From: Cheiracanthium punctorium
Lineage: Eukaryota > Arthropoda > Arachnida > Araneae > Cheiracanthiidae
Reading direction: 5' to 3'
DNA length: 64,000 bases
NCBI GenBank assembly: GCA_038373885.1
Contig: JAWZYV010012510.1
Span: forward strand, 186,001 to 250,000
Shown: positions 1 through 12,700 of the stretch, one piece after another
Layout of the letters: every line of letters starts with the position of its first letter
How positions within the stretch are numbered: position 1 is the first letter of the stretch
Position numbers and translations under genes: made by a program
The notes under the pieces: generated by a model
Told to the model about the DNA's origin: nothing
Databases searched by the model: none
Seen by the model: the letters and a program-made list of their open reading frames with translations, nothing else

Positions 1-365
1 TATGCTGATCGCGGGGAAACCTAAGAGATGATTTTCCATCAGAACATATAAAAATAAATAGCCCCAGAAAAAGCCCCAGAAATGCTCTGGTATATAAACA
101 CAAAGAAAATAAATACAGGAATATTGTGGGACATGTTACTTGAAAAATATGGAATGAAATTAACAATTAGAAAATTGAATAGCATAATTGAACATTATCC
201 TGAAGTCCATACTCCTAAAGTCAGGATATTGAAACATTAGCCTGAATAATATTATTATCGAACTATTGCATTTTCATTAAATAATCATTGTTATGCTGTT
301 ATAATACCCTTCACTGTAGGGTGTGATATGAAAGTTGCTTTGTAGGGTATAAGAAAAGTCCGTGT
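1..365. other. Unassigned AT-rich intergenic DNA
   Basis: No coding signal, known element or tandem repeat was recognised. Confidence 0.4.
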
Positions 366-596
366 CAGAGCCGGTCCCAGGGTGGAGCGATCGGTGCGAT
401 CGTACCGGGCGCCATGTATATGGGGGGCGCCAAAATACCTTACTTTATATGTATATTTGAGTAGACATATATTGTTGTAATTTTCGTTTTAACCCCGTTG
501 AAAACTATTCTAGCTGTGTATGGGTGTGTGGGTGTGGGGGGGGGGGCGCATATTTGTATTTTGCACCTCTTAGAAAAATAGCTAGGACCGGCACTG
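366..596. mobile_element. hAT-like MITE with CAGAGCCGGTCC termini
   Basis: Ends are CAGAGCCGGTCCCAG on the left and, in reverse complement on the right, CAGTGCCGGTCCTAG. The 8-bp flanks 358-365 (GTCCGTGT) and 597-604 (GTCAATGT) agree at 6 of 8 positions, as in a decayed hAT duplication. No ORF is present, and there is a G-rich tract near 535-548. Confidence 0.5.
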
Positions 597-1699
597 GTCA
601 ATGTTTTCACTAAAGCATGTGAACGCCAGAATCTCGCATTTTTCTTTCTTTTTCTCGCATTAAAACATTATATCTGCGAGAAATTCGCGCACTCTAGAAA
701 TCAGTTTCTCAAAGAAGGGGAAAAAATGATAAAGAACACAGAGTGTAAAAATGGATAATCAAGAACTCCTAAAGTCTATGAAAGAAAAAAAAAGGGGGGG
801 GGGCGGAGAAGGGTGGACCTTCAACTGGGTTACTTTTATTGCATGTAACTGCGCCTGACTTGAAGGTTCAGTTACATGCAATAAAAATAACTAAAAATCA
901 TAAATACCTTGATTTTGGGTGTTTACCCGATGCATGAATAAATACCCATTACCCACTGCATATTTACCCAACTTAAGTCTATTAATGGAAAATTCTCACC
1001 CATTTTTTAAAAATCTCGCTCAGTTTGGGGGAAAAGGTGAAAAATTCTCACCAGTTTTATTTCCTGTAATGAAAACCCTGAAAATTTTTGTAAAAGCCCC
1101 CCCCCCCCCCATCTTTGCGAATCAGTTCTTGGTACCAAGCACAGCAAAATACTTTTTGCACCATTGATAATTTAAAGGAAAGCAACCATATTTGGCTGTT
1201 TAGCACAAAAATGTGAAAGCGCAGTAATTTAGCTTGAGTTTTAGACCAAAATTCGATTGTCCCAATTACAGAAAAAGCATTGTTTTCATGGAAGCAGCTT
1301 TATAATTTGGCGAATTCTGCTGGCATGGTAGGGGGGGTGGAGTGGTGCTGACTCAGTTTTCTTAATGTTGGTAGTCTTTCAAAGCTACGTTATTATTTTT
1401 GTCCTTCGTTTAAAACACGCAGTCTCTTTTATGTTTAGAATTTTGATTCTATAGGTTCAAATAGGATGAAATTGTTTGTTGAGTAAGAATTTTTACAGTT
1501 TCATGTTTTTGTCAAATTGTAAACATATTTAACAGCGTAAAATTCTGTCTGCAATTTAGTGAGAAATCCTTTACACTTAGTAAATGAAACTTCTCAGCCA
1601 GAGATTTTGAGAAGTTCTGTTGCTCTCCTGTCTCGTCACATAGATGTTATTCAAGAAAGTCCAAGCTTCAATGGAAACATTATTTAAAAAATTTGCCGT
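597..1699. other. No gene seen; AT-rich with homopolymer runs
   Basis: Contains poly-purine/G tracts (about 785-805) and a C run (about 1098-1110). Short open frames here lack recognisable motifs and cross homopolymers. Confidence 0.4.
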
Positions 1700-2416
1700 A
1701 AAAAGAGCAGAATTGTTGTTTCAGTAAGACTTATTAGTCAGTGTCAGGAGTTGACTCTAAGTTATGACAGTTGCACTCAAAAGGTCCTTTTTTATGTATT
1801 TGCAGAGAAAAGTAATCGGATAAGTGGGAGAAGTTAGCTTCCTTCGTTTCCGGAACTTACATTCCGGGGAGAATTTTAACCTGTGATCTTTTCAGAAAAA
1901 AAATCATATAAAAAAATCTAATACACATTTCTCCACGGTTCAAAATTTAAAAGGGGGAGAAATAAATGTTCAATCAGCGGTAAAAAGATGGAAAATTTTT
2001 GCCCATTAGGATTTTCGATGCGACAGTTTAAAAATAGCATATTTTTAAAGCAGCACATTTTCTTCGAAACAGTATTTCCTTTAAAAAATTCCCAAAAATC
2101 TGCAAATGTAAGTACGATTTTGTAACAAGTTTTATTTGAAAAAGAAAACTCTGTAGTTTCCGATGATATAAAAAAATATAGTGTTCTGACGAAAATTTAG
2201 CTCGTGATAACGTAAAATGCGAGAAAAATAGCCAAAAACCTTACAAAACATAAAATAACTCAAAAACTATTAATCCGATTAATTTCATTTTTACGGCATT
2301 AGCTTTCTCTTGTCCTATTTAGTCAGTCTGCCAAATTGGGTCCAGATCCGTCGAACGGTCTGGACACGTATAGCGAACAAACAGACTGACTTTTCTCTTT
2401 TATATATATAGAAGAA
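1700..2416 (+). repeat. TAGCTGC-family repeat, 3' part (copy 1)
   Basis: Shares TTCCCAAAAATCTGCAAA and the AACATAAAATAA / AACGGTC...CAGAC segment with the copy at 49624-51032. It ends in a TATATATATAG tract, as that family does. The left boundary is approximate and no coding capacity is visible. Confidence 0.45.
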
Positions 2417-3166
2417 GATGTGTGTACATTATAGGTGGGGCCCCAGCCCCCCCAATAATTCTGGGAACTTTAAGCCTATGGACTGAACCTGAAACGTTCC
2501 AGAAGTCAGTGAGTCAGTGATTAGCGTAACTATAGATTAGGATTGACAACTCTTAACGCTATACTGTTAACGCCCATTTTCAATAAAATACTTGTTATAG
2601 TAATTTAAAGAATGTGCATTAATTTCGTGGCAATTCATGCCTGACAGTTAAGAGTACGGACAGTTAGATAGGCAAAACGAAACATCGATTTCTGTTGGTT
2701 ATTTATGTAAACATGCGTTATGCGCTATTTGATATACGGTGTTGTATAAACATACAAAGAGAGACACCTGATTTTCTGTCGCTTGAATAATAACAATAAA
2801 ACGTCACTGACTGAGGATAATTTTTAAAAATAAAACTCTACACCCTTTATCGCACATGGAAATTAATAGATATACCTTCATCGATGCACAGATAACAAAC
2901 TATCATCCCGATAAACTATATCGTTGCAATCTTGCATTGTTCATGCATCACTCATAATCGCTTTCATGTGGGAGAGAAAGTTGGGAAAAAAAAACTGTCA
3001 GTGAAAGTTAAGAATTCCCGATCAGAAAGTTGATCAAGAGAAACTGTTAGTGTATTGACTGTGCGAACTGCAGAAGCAAAAGAAAATAGACCCACTTGAG
3101 GAACATATCTGATTTTTCTTCGTTACTGCGGGGTGGAAATTCACCCCCTATCGAGTCTCAGCTGTG
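2417..3166. other. Upstream flank of Rab exon 1
   Basis: About 750 bp before the ATG with no element recognised. The core promoter and 5' UTR should lie here or in unseen upstream exons. No convincing TATA/Inr pair was identified by eye. Confidence 0.3.
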
Positions 3167-3221
3167 ATGGGCGAGAACAACCCGAGCGTCGTATTCAAGA
3201 TACTGGTCGTGGGTGATGCAA
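3167..3221 (+). CDS. Rab gene coding exon 1
   Basis: Encodes residues 1-18, ending in the first half of the P-loop (VVGDA), plus the first base of codon 19. The donor is GTAAGT at 3222. Intron 1 runs to 15396, about 12.2 kb. Confidence 0.9.
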
Positions 3222-6200
3222 GTAAGTGTTGATCCTACATGATCTAAGTCGGTTATGTCTATGGATCATCCTCGAAAAATGTCACAATATCCATTACTAA
3301 CAAGTGCTATGAAAATTTGTTTTGTTGTTGTTGTCGTTTGGTTTGGTTTAAATGTTCTTGAGGTTTTCGCTTGGCAAACGAGGCCTGCGTATACTTCTAA
3401 TGATCCTTTATGGGACAAATACAATACATGAATATCGAGACTTTTACCGCCAAGTGGCTATTCCAGTACCTGTTGTGTTTTATATTTAGTTAACACTAAC
3501 TTTATGACAGTATAACATTTTTATTAAAACTTAACAACATTATCCCAACCATCGTTCCTTCTTGACCTTGGGTGCATTAATATCTAGGTTTTGTGTGATC
3601 TCTACTTATTATAAAAGAAGGTGTCTGTGTGTGTGTGTGTGTGTCTGTCGGCAGCGTTACGGACAAACGGCTACACCTAGAAACACCAAATTTGGTACTC
3701 GGGAAGATGTAAATATGTAGTTGTGCACCTCGAAGCGATTTTTTCAAAATTCGACCTAGATTTTTTTTTATTTTATGTTTTATGCGATTTTTGGCATTTT
3801 TTCTCACCTAATTCGTAATAACGGCGGAAATTACGCTCGCAGCAAAACGGCATTTGTATCATCGGATAGAGGAGGAAATTTTCTTTTAAAGACAGTTTGT
3901 TCTGAATACGTAACATGATTTACCGATTTTTAGGAATTTTTTTACTAAACATGTGCTTCGCGATTTTTTTCGTAAAATAATTTTAAAACTGTCGCATCTT
4001 GAATTCTATCTGTCATAACTTTTAGATATTTTGACAAATCGTGAAACATTCTTTTCTCCCTCTTTTAAAATAAAAACGAAAAAATTATGTAAATTAGATG
4101 ATTTTTTACGAATTTTAATGCAGCCTAATGTTTAGAATTTAATAGCATCAACGCGATCTTACGCCATTCATTACATTGCGATCACGGCACGAGAATTTAT
4201 GTTCGGTTGTTGCCACAGAAAGGATTAAAAAAAAAGGTTTTTTTCAACCAATCGAGTTTTTAAATGGGATATCAGAATTTCAATTCGCAAGTGAGGATCT
4301 ATGACGTCAAATGCTTTAAGATACGTAAAAATTACGCCATAATTTGAACTCATTTATTCCAGCTCTGTTTTCAACACAGGGAGACGATATTTTGATTAAA
4401 ATTTACTGTAGAAATAAACTAAGAAATTCGCGATTAGTATTATTAGAAGTGGTATTTTAATCCGGTGCTTATTTAAAAATTGAAATGTTTTCACGGCGCT
4501 GAAAATGTTCATTTTAAAAGTTACAAAGTTCGTTTCAAAGCGCGATATATTAAAATTTTTCTATTTACTATTTTTATTTTTGGCATTTAATTTAGCGTAG
4601 GCGTTGCCTAACATACGCATGCAGGTTGCGAGTATAGTTTTATTTTAACGTTGAATTACGTTCCTCCATAAAGGTCCAACGCAAAGTTTTAATGATACCG
4701 TTTGAAAACAATTTTGCGAAATATCGAAATTAACTCCCTCAATCTACCGGGGTATCCTTTATGGCAGTCAAACAGTGACGTCATAAATTAAAAAAAATGC
4801 GTGAAATTTGTAAACTATGCAACTCTAACGCCCTGTCACAATTAAAATGGGAATAAGTAGCTCCTCGAGATTACACAGTTTGATATTTTTCAGGAGACCG
4901 GACTATGGAGGATATAAAAGATATCGCTATATTAGATACATGGATATTTAAAATGGCACCCCTTGGATATTTTCTCCCCACAGTAAGATGAAATGGTTTG
5001 CGGCGCTAAATACGCCAATCTTATAAAACTATGTATAAATTAAATATATATGGAGAGTTTCCTTAATGGCAACCATTATGTGAAATGATTATTATTTATG
5101 CTAATGCGTAAATTGCAAAGAATCGCCACAGAATCACAAGATCCCATTGAGGCCAAATAATCTAAGCTGTTTCTTTTAAGGGAGTTTTGAAGAGGGAGAA
5201 GCGAGTATAGATAGTATTAATGTACGTAATAGGTAGTATTATTAGATTTGTAAAGATAATATGAATAAATCGCAATGTACCACGTTAATAAATATTTCAT
5301 GAAATTAAAAGTGTTTATCCTTTTTCAACGGTTGTCTTACAACCAACTAAACGAAAAGTAATTCTAATTTGCGTTAATATATCCCGCAGTAATTTCAACA
5401 GAGGAGATTACTTGAACTTTTTTAAAAATGAAATTCTGTTTTGTCACATGCAGATATGATTTTAGTAGTAAAATATTCCCTTCTTCCCGTATGAAGAGCG
5501 GGTGCGCAGCTATTTTAAAAACATCTCTTGAAAATAGCATAAATGAATTCAGAAGACCTCAAAACGTGTCAATACACCAAAATCTCGAAGTCGAATTTTT
5601 TCATGATTACAATACTTTCCTTATATGGTACATGTTCGGAAAGAAATAAATGGTGCTCCATTTCATGTAGTGTCTTAGGTATTTAATGCTACAACTTGAG
5701 CCTAAAAAACAGTATTATGTATAGAAATAAGACATTTTGAAAGCCAGGAGTTCTCTGCAAACCATTAAGCTTTCCACTTTTTTGATAGTGAATGACACTG
5801 ACGTAGTTTTTTGAGTCATTATACTGCAATGATCAGGTTAGTACTCATAACACAAACTTTACATTAAGAGTCAAATAATTTTGCTCTTTTTTTTTTTTTT
5901 TTTAAATTCCACATCACGAATAATTTCGAATTACACATGTAAGGAAAATTTTCGTTTCCTACCGTGCGAAGAACGGGCACGCAGCTAGTAATCAAATAAA
6001 ACAAACTTTTAAGAACTTTTCTTGATTTAATATGAGCATATTTAAGGCAATACTTGTTAAACCAATTTTACCAAATTAGTAATTGGTATGTGGAAAAGAT
6101 GTTCCTCTTTTCTTTTCTTCTTTCTTTTTTTTTTTTTTTTTTTTTTTGTTGTTGTTGGTCTAAATAAGAGAGTGAGACTTAAGATTTGTAAAGGTATTTT

Positions 6201-6756
6201 TTTTTTATGAATGTTAATGTTCATTGGTATATATTTCGAGTTTCTCACATCCCCCCCTCCCAACACACACTCTTTCCCATATGCAAACATATAACTTGAC
6301 AAGTTTACATACATAAAATAATAATTGTTTCTATAAAATGCTTAGAACCTTCAAAAACAAAACGTACTTTAAACTGTGCGTTTAAACAATTTTTTGCCCC
6401 TCTAAAAATGCACACTTAAAATTATTCCATTATTTGGAGATCTTTACTAGGCTACATATTTTTAACCTTTGTTAACTTTATTTAATGGGTTTATTCATAA
6501 GAAAGGCCATTTCGTTCATGTTCAACAAGCATGTGTGCATTACTTTCCAGCCTACCCTTCTAAAAATGATTTTAAAATATTAGCAGGGAAAACCATCTGT
6601 CTACGATTTTAATTTTCATGGGAATATAAATAAAATAAATCATGAAATTAGTTAAGTTTCTATTCAGTATTGAAAAATTACTTTTCAAATAATTTAAAAT
6701 ATTTCGTCTAAAAAATTCTGAATTAAAAAATTGTACCTTTTCTAAATAGAATAATC

Positions 6757-6789
<33 letters not shown>

Positions 6790-9700
6790 TGGAGCAGGAG
6801 TACACGCTAAAAAGCGCTTCGTTGAATTTAACAAAATTTGTTTGGTTAAACAGTTTGATAATTTTGTTGACCTGACAAAAATTTGTTTGATTCAACCAAA
6901 TTGATTTAACAAAATGCATTTTTGAATTAACAAAACGTTTGGTTAAAATTAGGACCAGTCAGAATCTTTCAACAGTCAGTTTATGCATACGTCGATCAAT
7001 AGCCGGTGCGAGCCAGACGAAAGATCAGATTTTTCAAAAATAGTTAGTAACGTTCATTTAATTAATACGTTGAAATATGGGTTATATCAATTCTACTTCA
7101 TTCTTGACAATGTTCACTTCTAAGCCCCGGTGTCTTTTCCCAGCGGTCGTCCCGACCCCTATTTGTGTGTTTTGTGTCTTCAAGTACTCTTGACTAACGT
7201 GCAGATTTAACTCCATGGGCCATCCCTCCATCTTTCATGGACGGAAAAATAATATGATATGAACAAAATGTAACAAATGTGAATCTTGCGTTTAGGCACA
7301 GCTTGTTTGTAGTCAAAAACTTGTTGAAAATGTATATATTTTTTAAATTTTATGCAAGAATACGAACTAATTCTGTTGCCACCCAATCTTCTTACATAAT
7401 ACGCCCTTCTTATAACGTATGCGGTACCAAAATAGACGATATTTCCACGTTGCGAACGGCAACAGCTAGATGTAAACATTAGTGCAATAACAATAACGCA
7501 TGTGCAAAAAATCCAAATTGGGGACCTCATGTCTGTGTGGGTTTGCGCATCCATCACTGCCAACAGCCTGCGAGTGGTGAGGTCTCGGGTTCGAATAGGG
7601 ATGGACGCGAGACGGAAAATAAGCGTCTCGCAAAACAGCTTAAAAGCTTTGTCTCGTCTCGCAAAATCCCTATATCGTAATGTTAAAAATGTTTGTCTCG
7701 CATCCATCCCTAGGTTCGAATCCCGTTAACCCATGGTTGTCATCTTCCCCCTTCTTCTGTGTTTGTACTTTTATTGTGTTCTCCTATGATTGTTATTAAT
7801 TGTTATTTGGATAAATAAGTGTTAAACGGATATTCAGGGGTATAAGACCATCTTCGAGAATGCAGTCAAAAACCTCAAGAAAAAATTCTCAATTCAAAAC
7901 AAAAATTCAAAATCCAAATGAACAGTTCAATGATGTGAAATGGAGCAAGCATAGCATATGTCACGCAGTAGCTAGATTACAAAATAACAATAATGGATAC
8001 ACAAAAATGCAAGACCTTTCGGACTTTTTCCCAGCTTTAAAATACCGAATTTATAATACTTGGAACGTTAATCACCCATCTAAAACATGTCACCATGCGT
8101 TGGGCTAAAGCAGTTTAAAATGGGGAGAGCACAAGATAAGAAAAAAAAAAAAAAAAGAAGAAAATCTGAAACCTTTTCAGATTTTAAATACGCACCAAAG
8201 TGCTATATATTAAAAGCGTATCATAATTTATGCGTCGTCCCTATTTTCTTCCTTATTCCATAAGGTTGGAAAGTCTATCATTGTTCATGAGTAAGCAGTA
8301 TTTTTCTTCCTTATTTTATAAAAATCATCTTTGGAATCGAAATCTATCTTAAAATCGCCGACTAAAACTATTTTACAATCTTCGCCAAGTATATTACAAC
8401 TATACTTCACAGTTTAAAATATTGTTTCGAATGTGCATCATAATCCATGAGTGTGCCGTGTTTGTCTTTCTTGGGTTGATTTCTACTTTAACGCCCCAAC
8501 TCTCGCCAAGGTGGCGATCAATAAACATATAGAGTAACCATGACGATTTTTACTTCCTTGTACGTAGTATAAGGAAGTAATGTGATCCCGAAAAATTTTG
8601 GAGGCCAAATTTCGACGAAAAAACCGATTGTGACTAACTCTAAATTTAATTTTAAGAATTTTTTCGATGCATCTCATAGTAAGCTAGCATGCACGATACT
8701 ATAAACGCGTCTGCAACTCATTTCGACCAGCGGAGAGTCTATTGTGGCCAGTTTTTCCATAGCGTCTGTACGTACGTACGTATGTAACTCGCATATCTCA
8801 AAAACGATTGGTCGTAGAATCTTGAGATTTGATATTTAGGATTGTTCTATGATCTAGTTGTGCACCTCCCCTTTTGGTCGCAATCGAATGGATAGTTTAT
8901 GTACAGGACCGCCCAAAAGATTCGAAATACATTACGCTCTATGGGCCGAAATTCAATACAGCGTATTTTAGTGGTATTGGGCTATTTCAAACGACTCATG
9001 TGATATATGCTGTTAAGAGTTACAAAATAAATGTCTCCATTAAAAAAAGTGTCTTTATCATTTATAGTTCTGCTACAGGAACACTCAAAAGATTTGCAAT
9101 ACATTACGGTCAATGGCAATTTTAGGGGCATTCATCCATTTCAAGCACAATACCGTCCTACCACATAAGTTAGGTAATAGTCCGACCACGGTCACGTGCC
9201 TCCCTCAAGAACTACGCCAAAAGTCGCAAAGCTTGGCGACTTTTGGTGTACGTGTGTGCGTATTTAACTCTCAAATCTCAAAAACTATTATGAAATTTCA
9301 CATATAAGATTGTTGTAACATCTAGTTGTGCATCTCGATTTTTGGTTCCAATCTACTGGAGAGTTTATTTACAGGATCACCGAAAAGAATTTCAGTACTT
9401 TACTGTCTATGGACATCTTCCATGTAATACAACTGTAGACAGTCATTGTTTGGTCCATTCCCAAAATATCGCCGTCTGTCGTCGACCTTGGCATGTGTTG
9501 CCGAAATATCGCCAAATTTGACGATAGTCAGTCGTTTGGTCCATGCCCAAAGTATCGCCATTTGTCATCGTCCTTGGCGAGTTTTGGCGAAATGTCGCCA
9601 AATTTGGCGATAATCTGTCATTGTTTGGTTCATGCTTAAAATCTCGCCAAATGTCGTCGACATTGACGAGTTTCGCCGAAATATCGCAAAATTTGGCGCC

Positions 9701-12700
9701 AAAAATTATTTCGTATTTTGTATAACTCTAAAACTTTAACCCGTAGAATTTTGAACTTTTATATTTAGAACTATTGTAATATCTAACTGTTTTCAATATC
9801 TTTTTTGACAGAAATCGACTGGGAATTTATTTACAGGGTCAGCAAAATGACTTTAAATACATTGAGGTGTATGGATGCATTCAATTCATTGAAAGTCTGT
9901 GGTCAATGACTACTTTGGCTATCCCCAAAATCTCGCAAACTATCTCAAGCTTGTCGGCTTTTAGTGAAATATCGCCCAATAAAGTGTCAGAAGGAAATCT
10001 TTCAAACTGAACTCATCTTGGCGATATCGAAATATTTGGCTAGAAATCGCTAAACCTTACTATTACTGATATTTTATCTCTTTCAAACAAATAAGTTTAG
10101 AGGAAGTGCGTCGAAAATATTTTTGATTTAATAGACGTGCAAGGAAGTCATGTGTTGTGCACATCAGATTTTTTGTATTTATGTGGCAATCGTAATTTAG
10201 AATTAAAATGGCGATTTGGAACAACCTGTAAGTACAGTATTCCGTTACATTTTTATTTATTTTGGGTTGCCAATTTTAGTTTTAATAATTAAGTGTCTTC
10301 AAATTCCTTAACTAGTGCGTTTATCACTAATTTGTTCACTTTATTTTTCATGTAGTTGTTTAGGGAGCGTTGAAACTTGTGCATAACTCCTAGAGACCCA
10401 TGACTTCCAAGCTCGCCAAAGGGCGGGGAATTTTTAGGTTAGCGAAAGTAGGGGCGTTAAAATAGGAATCAACTCTTTCTTGAACCATAAAGCACAACTT
10501 TGGAATCGAAATCTATCTTAAACTACGCCTATTGATACTGTTTTAAAATCTTCACCAGGCGTATTCGAACTATAGGCATATTCCAAATATATCTCGTAGA
10601 CATTTTAAATACTGTTTGGAATGAGCATGATAATCCATGAGTGTATCGTGTTTTCCTTCTTTGTTCCATAAAACACTTCTTCGGAATAGAAATCTATATT
10701 AAAATCGCCTACCAAAACTGTTTAACAACTTTCGCCAGGCATAGTCAAACTACACTTCACCTTTATAAAGACCATTTGGAAAGTGTATCATAATCTATGA
10801 TGTGTGCCGTATTTGTTTTCACTATTCTATAAAACACTTCTTCGGAATTAAAATCTATATTTAAATCGTCTACTAAAACTATTTTACAATATTCGCCCGG
10901 CGTTTTCTAACTATACTCAAAATATATTTATTTATAATAAATTGTCGCATTTTGGCACCCAGTTTAGCGATCATTTATCAAAAATTGCATACCTTTTGCG
11001 ACTTTCAACATTTTATAAACGCCTCCCCCCCCCACATTATCTGGCAAACAAATTACAAAAGTGACTCGACGCGAAAATTGTACCAAAATCGTGTCTACAC
11101 AAAAAGCAAGGTCGAAATTAATAGCACTCTGGTGCTAAAAATATTCAAAAGAAAGAGTTTAAAAGTCCCTAATTCTTTGTTAACCCTTTAACGTGCAGTG
11201 TTCCCGCTCTGGGAACACCCAACTCTGACGTTTTCACTGTTGCCAGTTACGAAGAATAGATTTGATTTCTACAAAAATAGTGGCGGCTGACCTAGCACCA
11301 CGAGAACCCTTTACTTTTTAGTACGCCATTTCCCGTAAAAAATGGTCACTATTATTTTTAACAGCACTGGCATCTGCTGAAAAATGGAAGAATGCGAGAA
11401 CAGCTAGATAAATTGCCCAATGCTGAAAAAAGGGTAGCCGTTGCCATCGCTCGACTTAACTACCAGCACGCACAGACAGCTGTCGTCAAAAAAGGGTCTC
11501 TAGATCTGTGGCACGCGATAAACGTTTCGATCGTCCGCCATCTTGCTGGTAGTTAAGTCGAGCGATGGCAACGGCTGCCATTTTTTCAGCATTGGGAAAG
11601 GGTTGCGCCTCAAAAGGTTAAGTTTAACAACGATAGATCATTACCACTGATCGTCACGTATAAGTTTTTTTTTTAATTTTATTTCCAATGCAGCAGGCGA
11701 TTACAGACATTATCCTTACGCCGTACAGAGATCAGAGAAACAAAACAAACTAAGAATATTTAAAACATTAAAAGCACTAAAAACGCAGAATGAGGCAACT
11801 AAACTGTTCAAAGAATCTGTAGCCTCCCAGTATCGGGAATAGATATAATTCTAAGAGCAGAGCAAATGGGGATATGATCGGCATCCATTATCGCACCACT
11901 GCGGCAGAAGGGGCCGGCAGGACTATCCACCAAGTTGAAACGGTAAAGATGGGCATATAAACTGTCATGTCCAGATGGCAGTCGAAAGGCAGCCACTGCA
12001 TTACTTCTTGGACAGTCGGGGAGATTGAGGATGGCATTTCTCCACGATTTTTCCTTCGTTCGATCTTTTAGTAATGCCATATGTGTTGTCTTAAACATTT
12101 GATTAATTCTTGATGATACTGACTTATAACTAACCAGATTGCATGGGGCCTGCTTAACAAAACAGCCCTTTTTGGCCAGCTCATCCGCTTTTTCGTTACC
12201 TGGGATACCACAGTGGGATGGGATCCATTGTAAGACAATCGTTTTATATTTATTGTGCATTTCTCTTATTAAAGTTCTACATTGCACTATAGACATAGTG
12301 TCGGGAGCCTGAAGGCAGTTGACAATGGCTTGAATAGCAGCCTGAGAATCTGAAAAAATGACAACCTGGTCCTGTTCGGAGAGAGAAGGGCAAGCGTCTA
12401 GATGGGCTAGAGCTACTTTAATTGCCTCGACTTCACCGTCAAAAGCAGTCTTGAATGTTCCCAATGAAAAATAATGAGCGAAATGCTCACAGTAAATACC
12501 AGCTTCGACCACACATCACCCGTCTCAAGCTTTGAGCCGTCAGTATATATATGTTGCCATGCCTCAGGAGGAAAGCGATTGTGAATAGTCTCCATCCCCG
12601 CACTGAACAAAGCTTCAGTACAATCCTGGGATTTTAAAACTGGATTCGCAAGGTCTAGATTATATAATATTTCACCCGCATCCAATGGGTTCAATGGGGG

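Noticed and set aside
919..1167. 82-codon open frame with a proline run
   Set aside because: The proline run is a C homopolymer; no motif, no neighbouring exon signals.
6057..6919. Two lysine-rich open frames on the minus strand
   Set aside because: The lysines come from long T runs; flanks have no conserved features.
7207..7729. Overlapping open frames on both strands
   Set aside because: They run through the SINE and the hAT MITE; no protein motif.
7513..7740. Functional tRNA gene
   Set aside because: Only the B box is convincing; no acceptor stem or anticodon arm could be paired.
8546..10170. Interpretation of the 86-89-bp units as a CRISPR array
   Set aside because: Eukaryotic context, only three units, no unique spacers between constant repeats; the whole unit is repeated with substitutions.
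8546..10170. Classification of the terminal-hairpin repeat as a Helitron
   Set aside because: No TC start, CTRR end or 3' hairpin next to CTRR could be verified; left unclassified.
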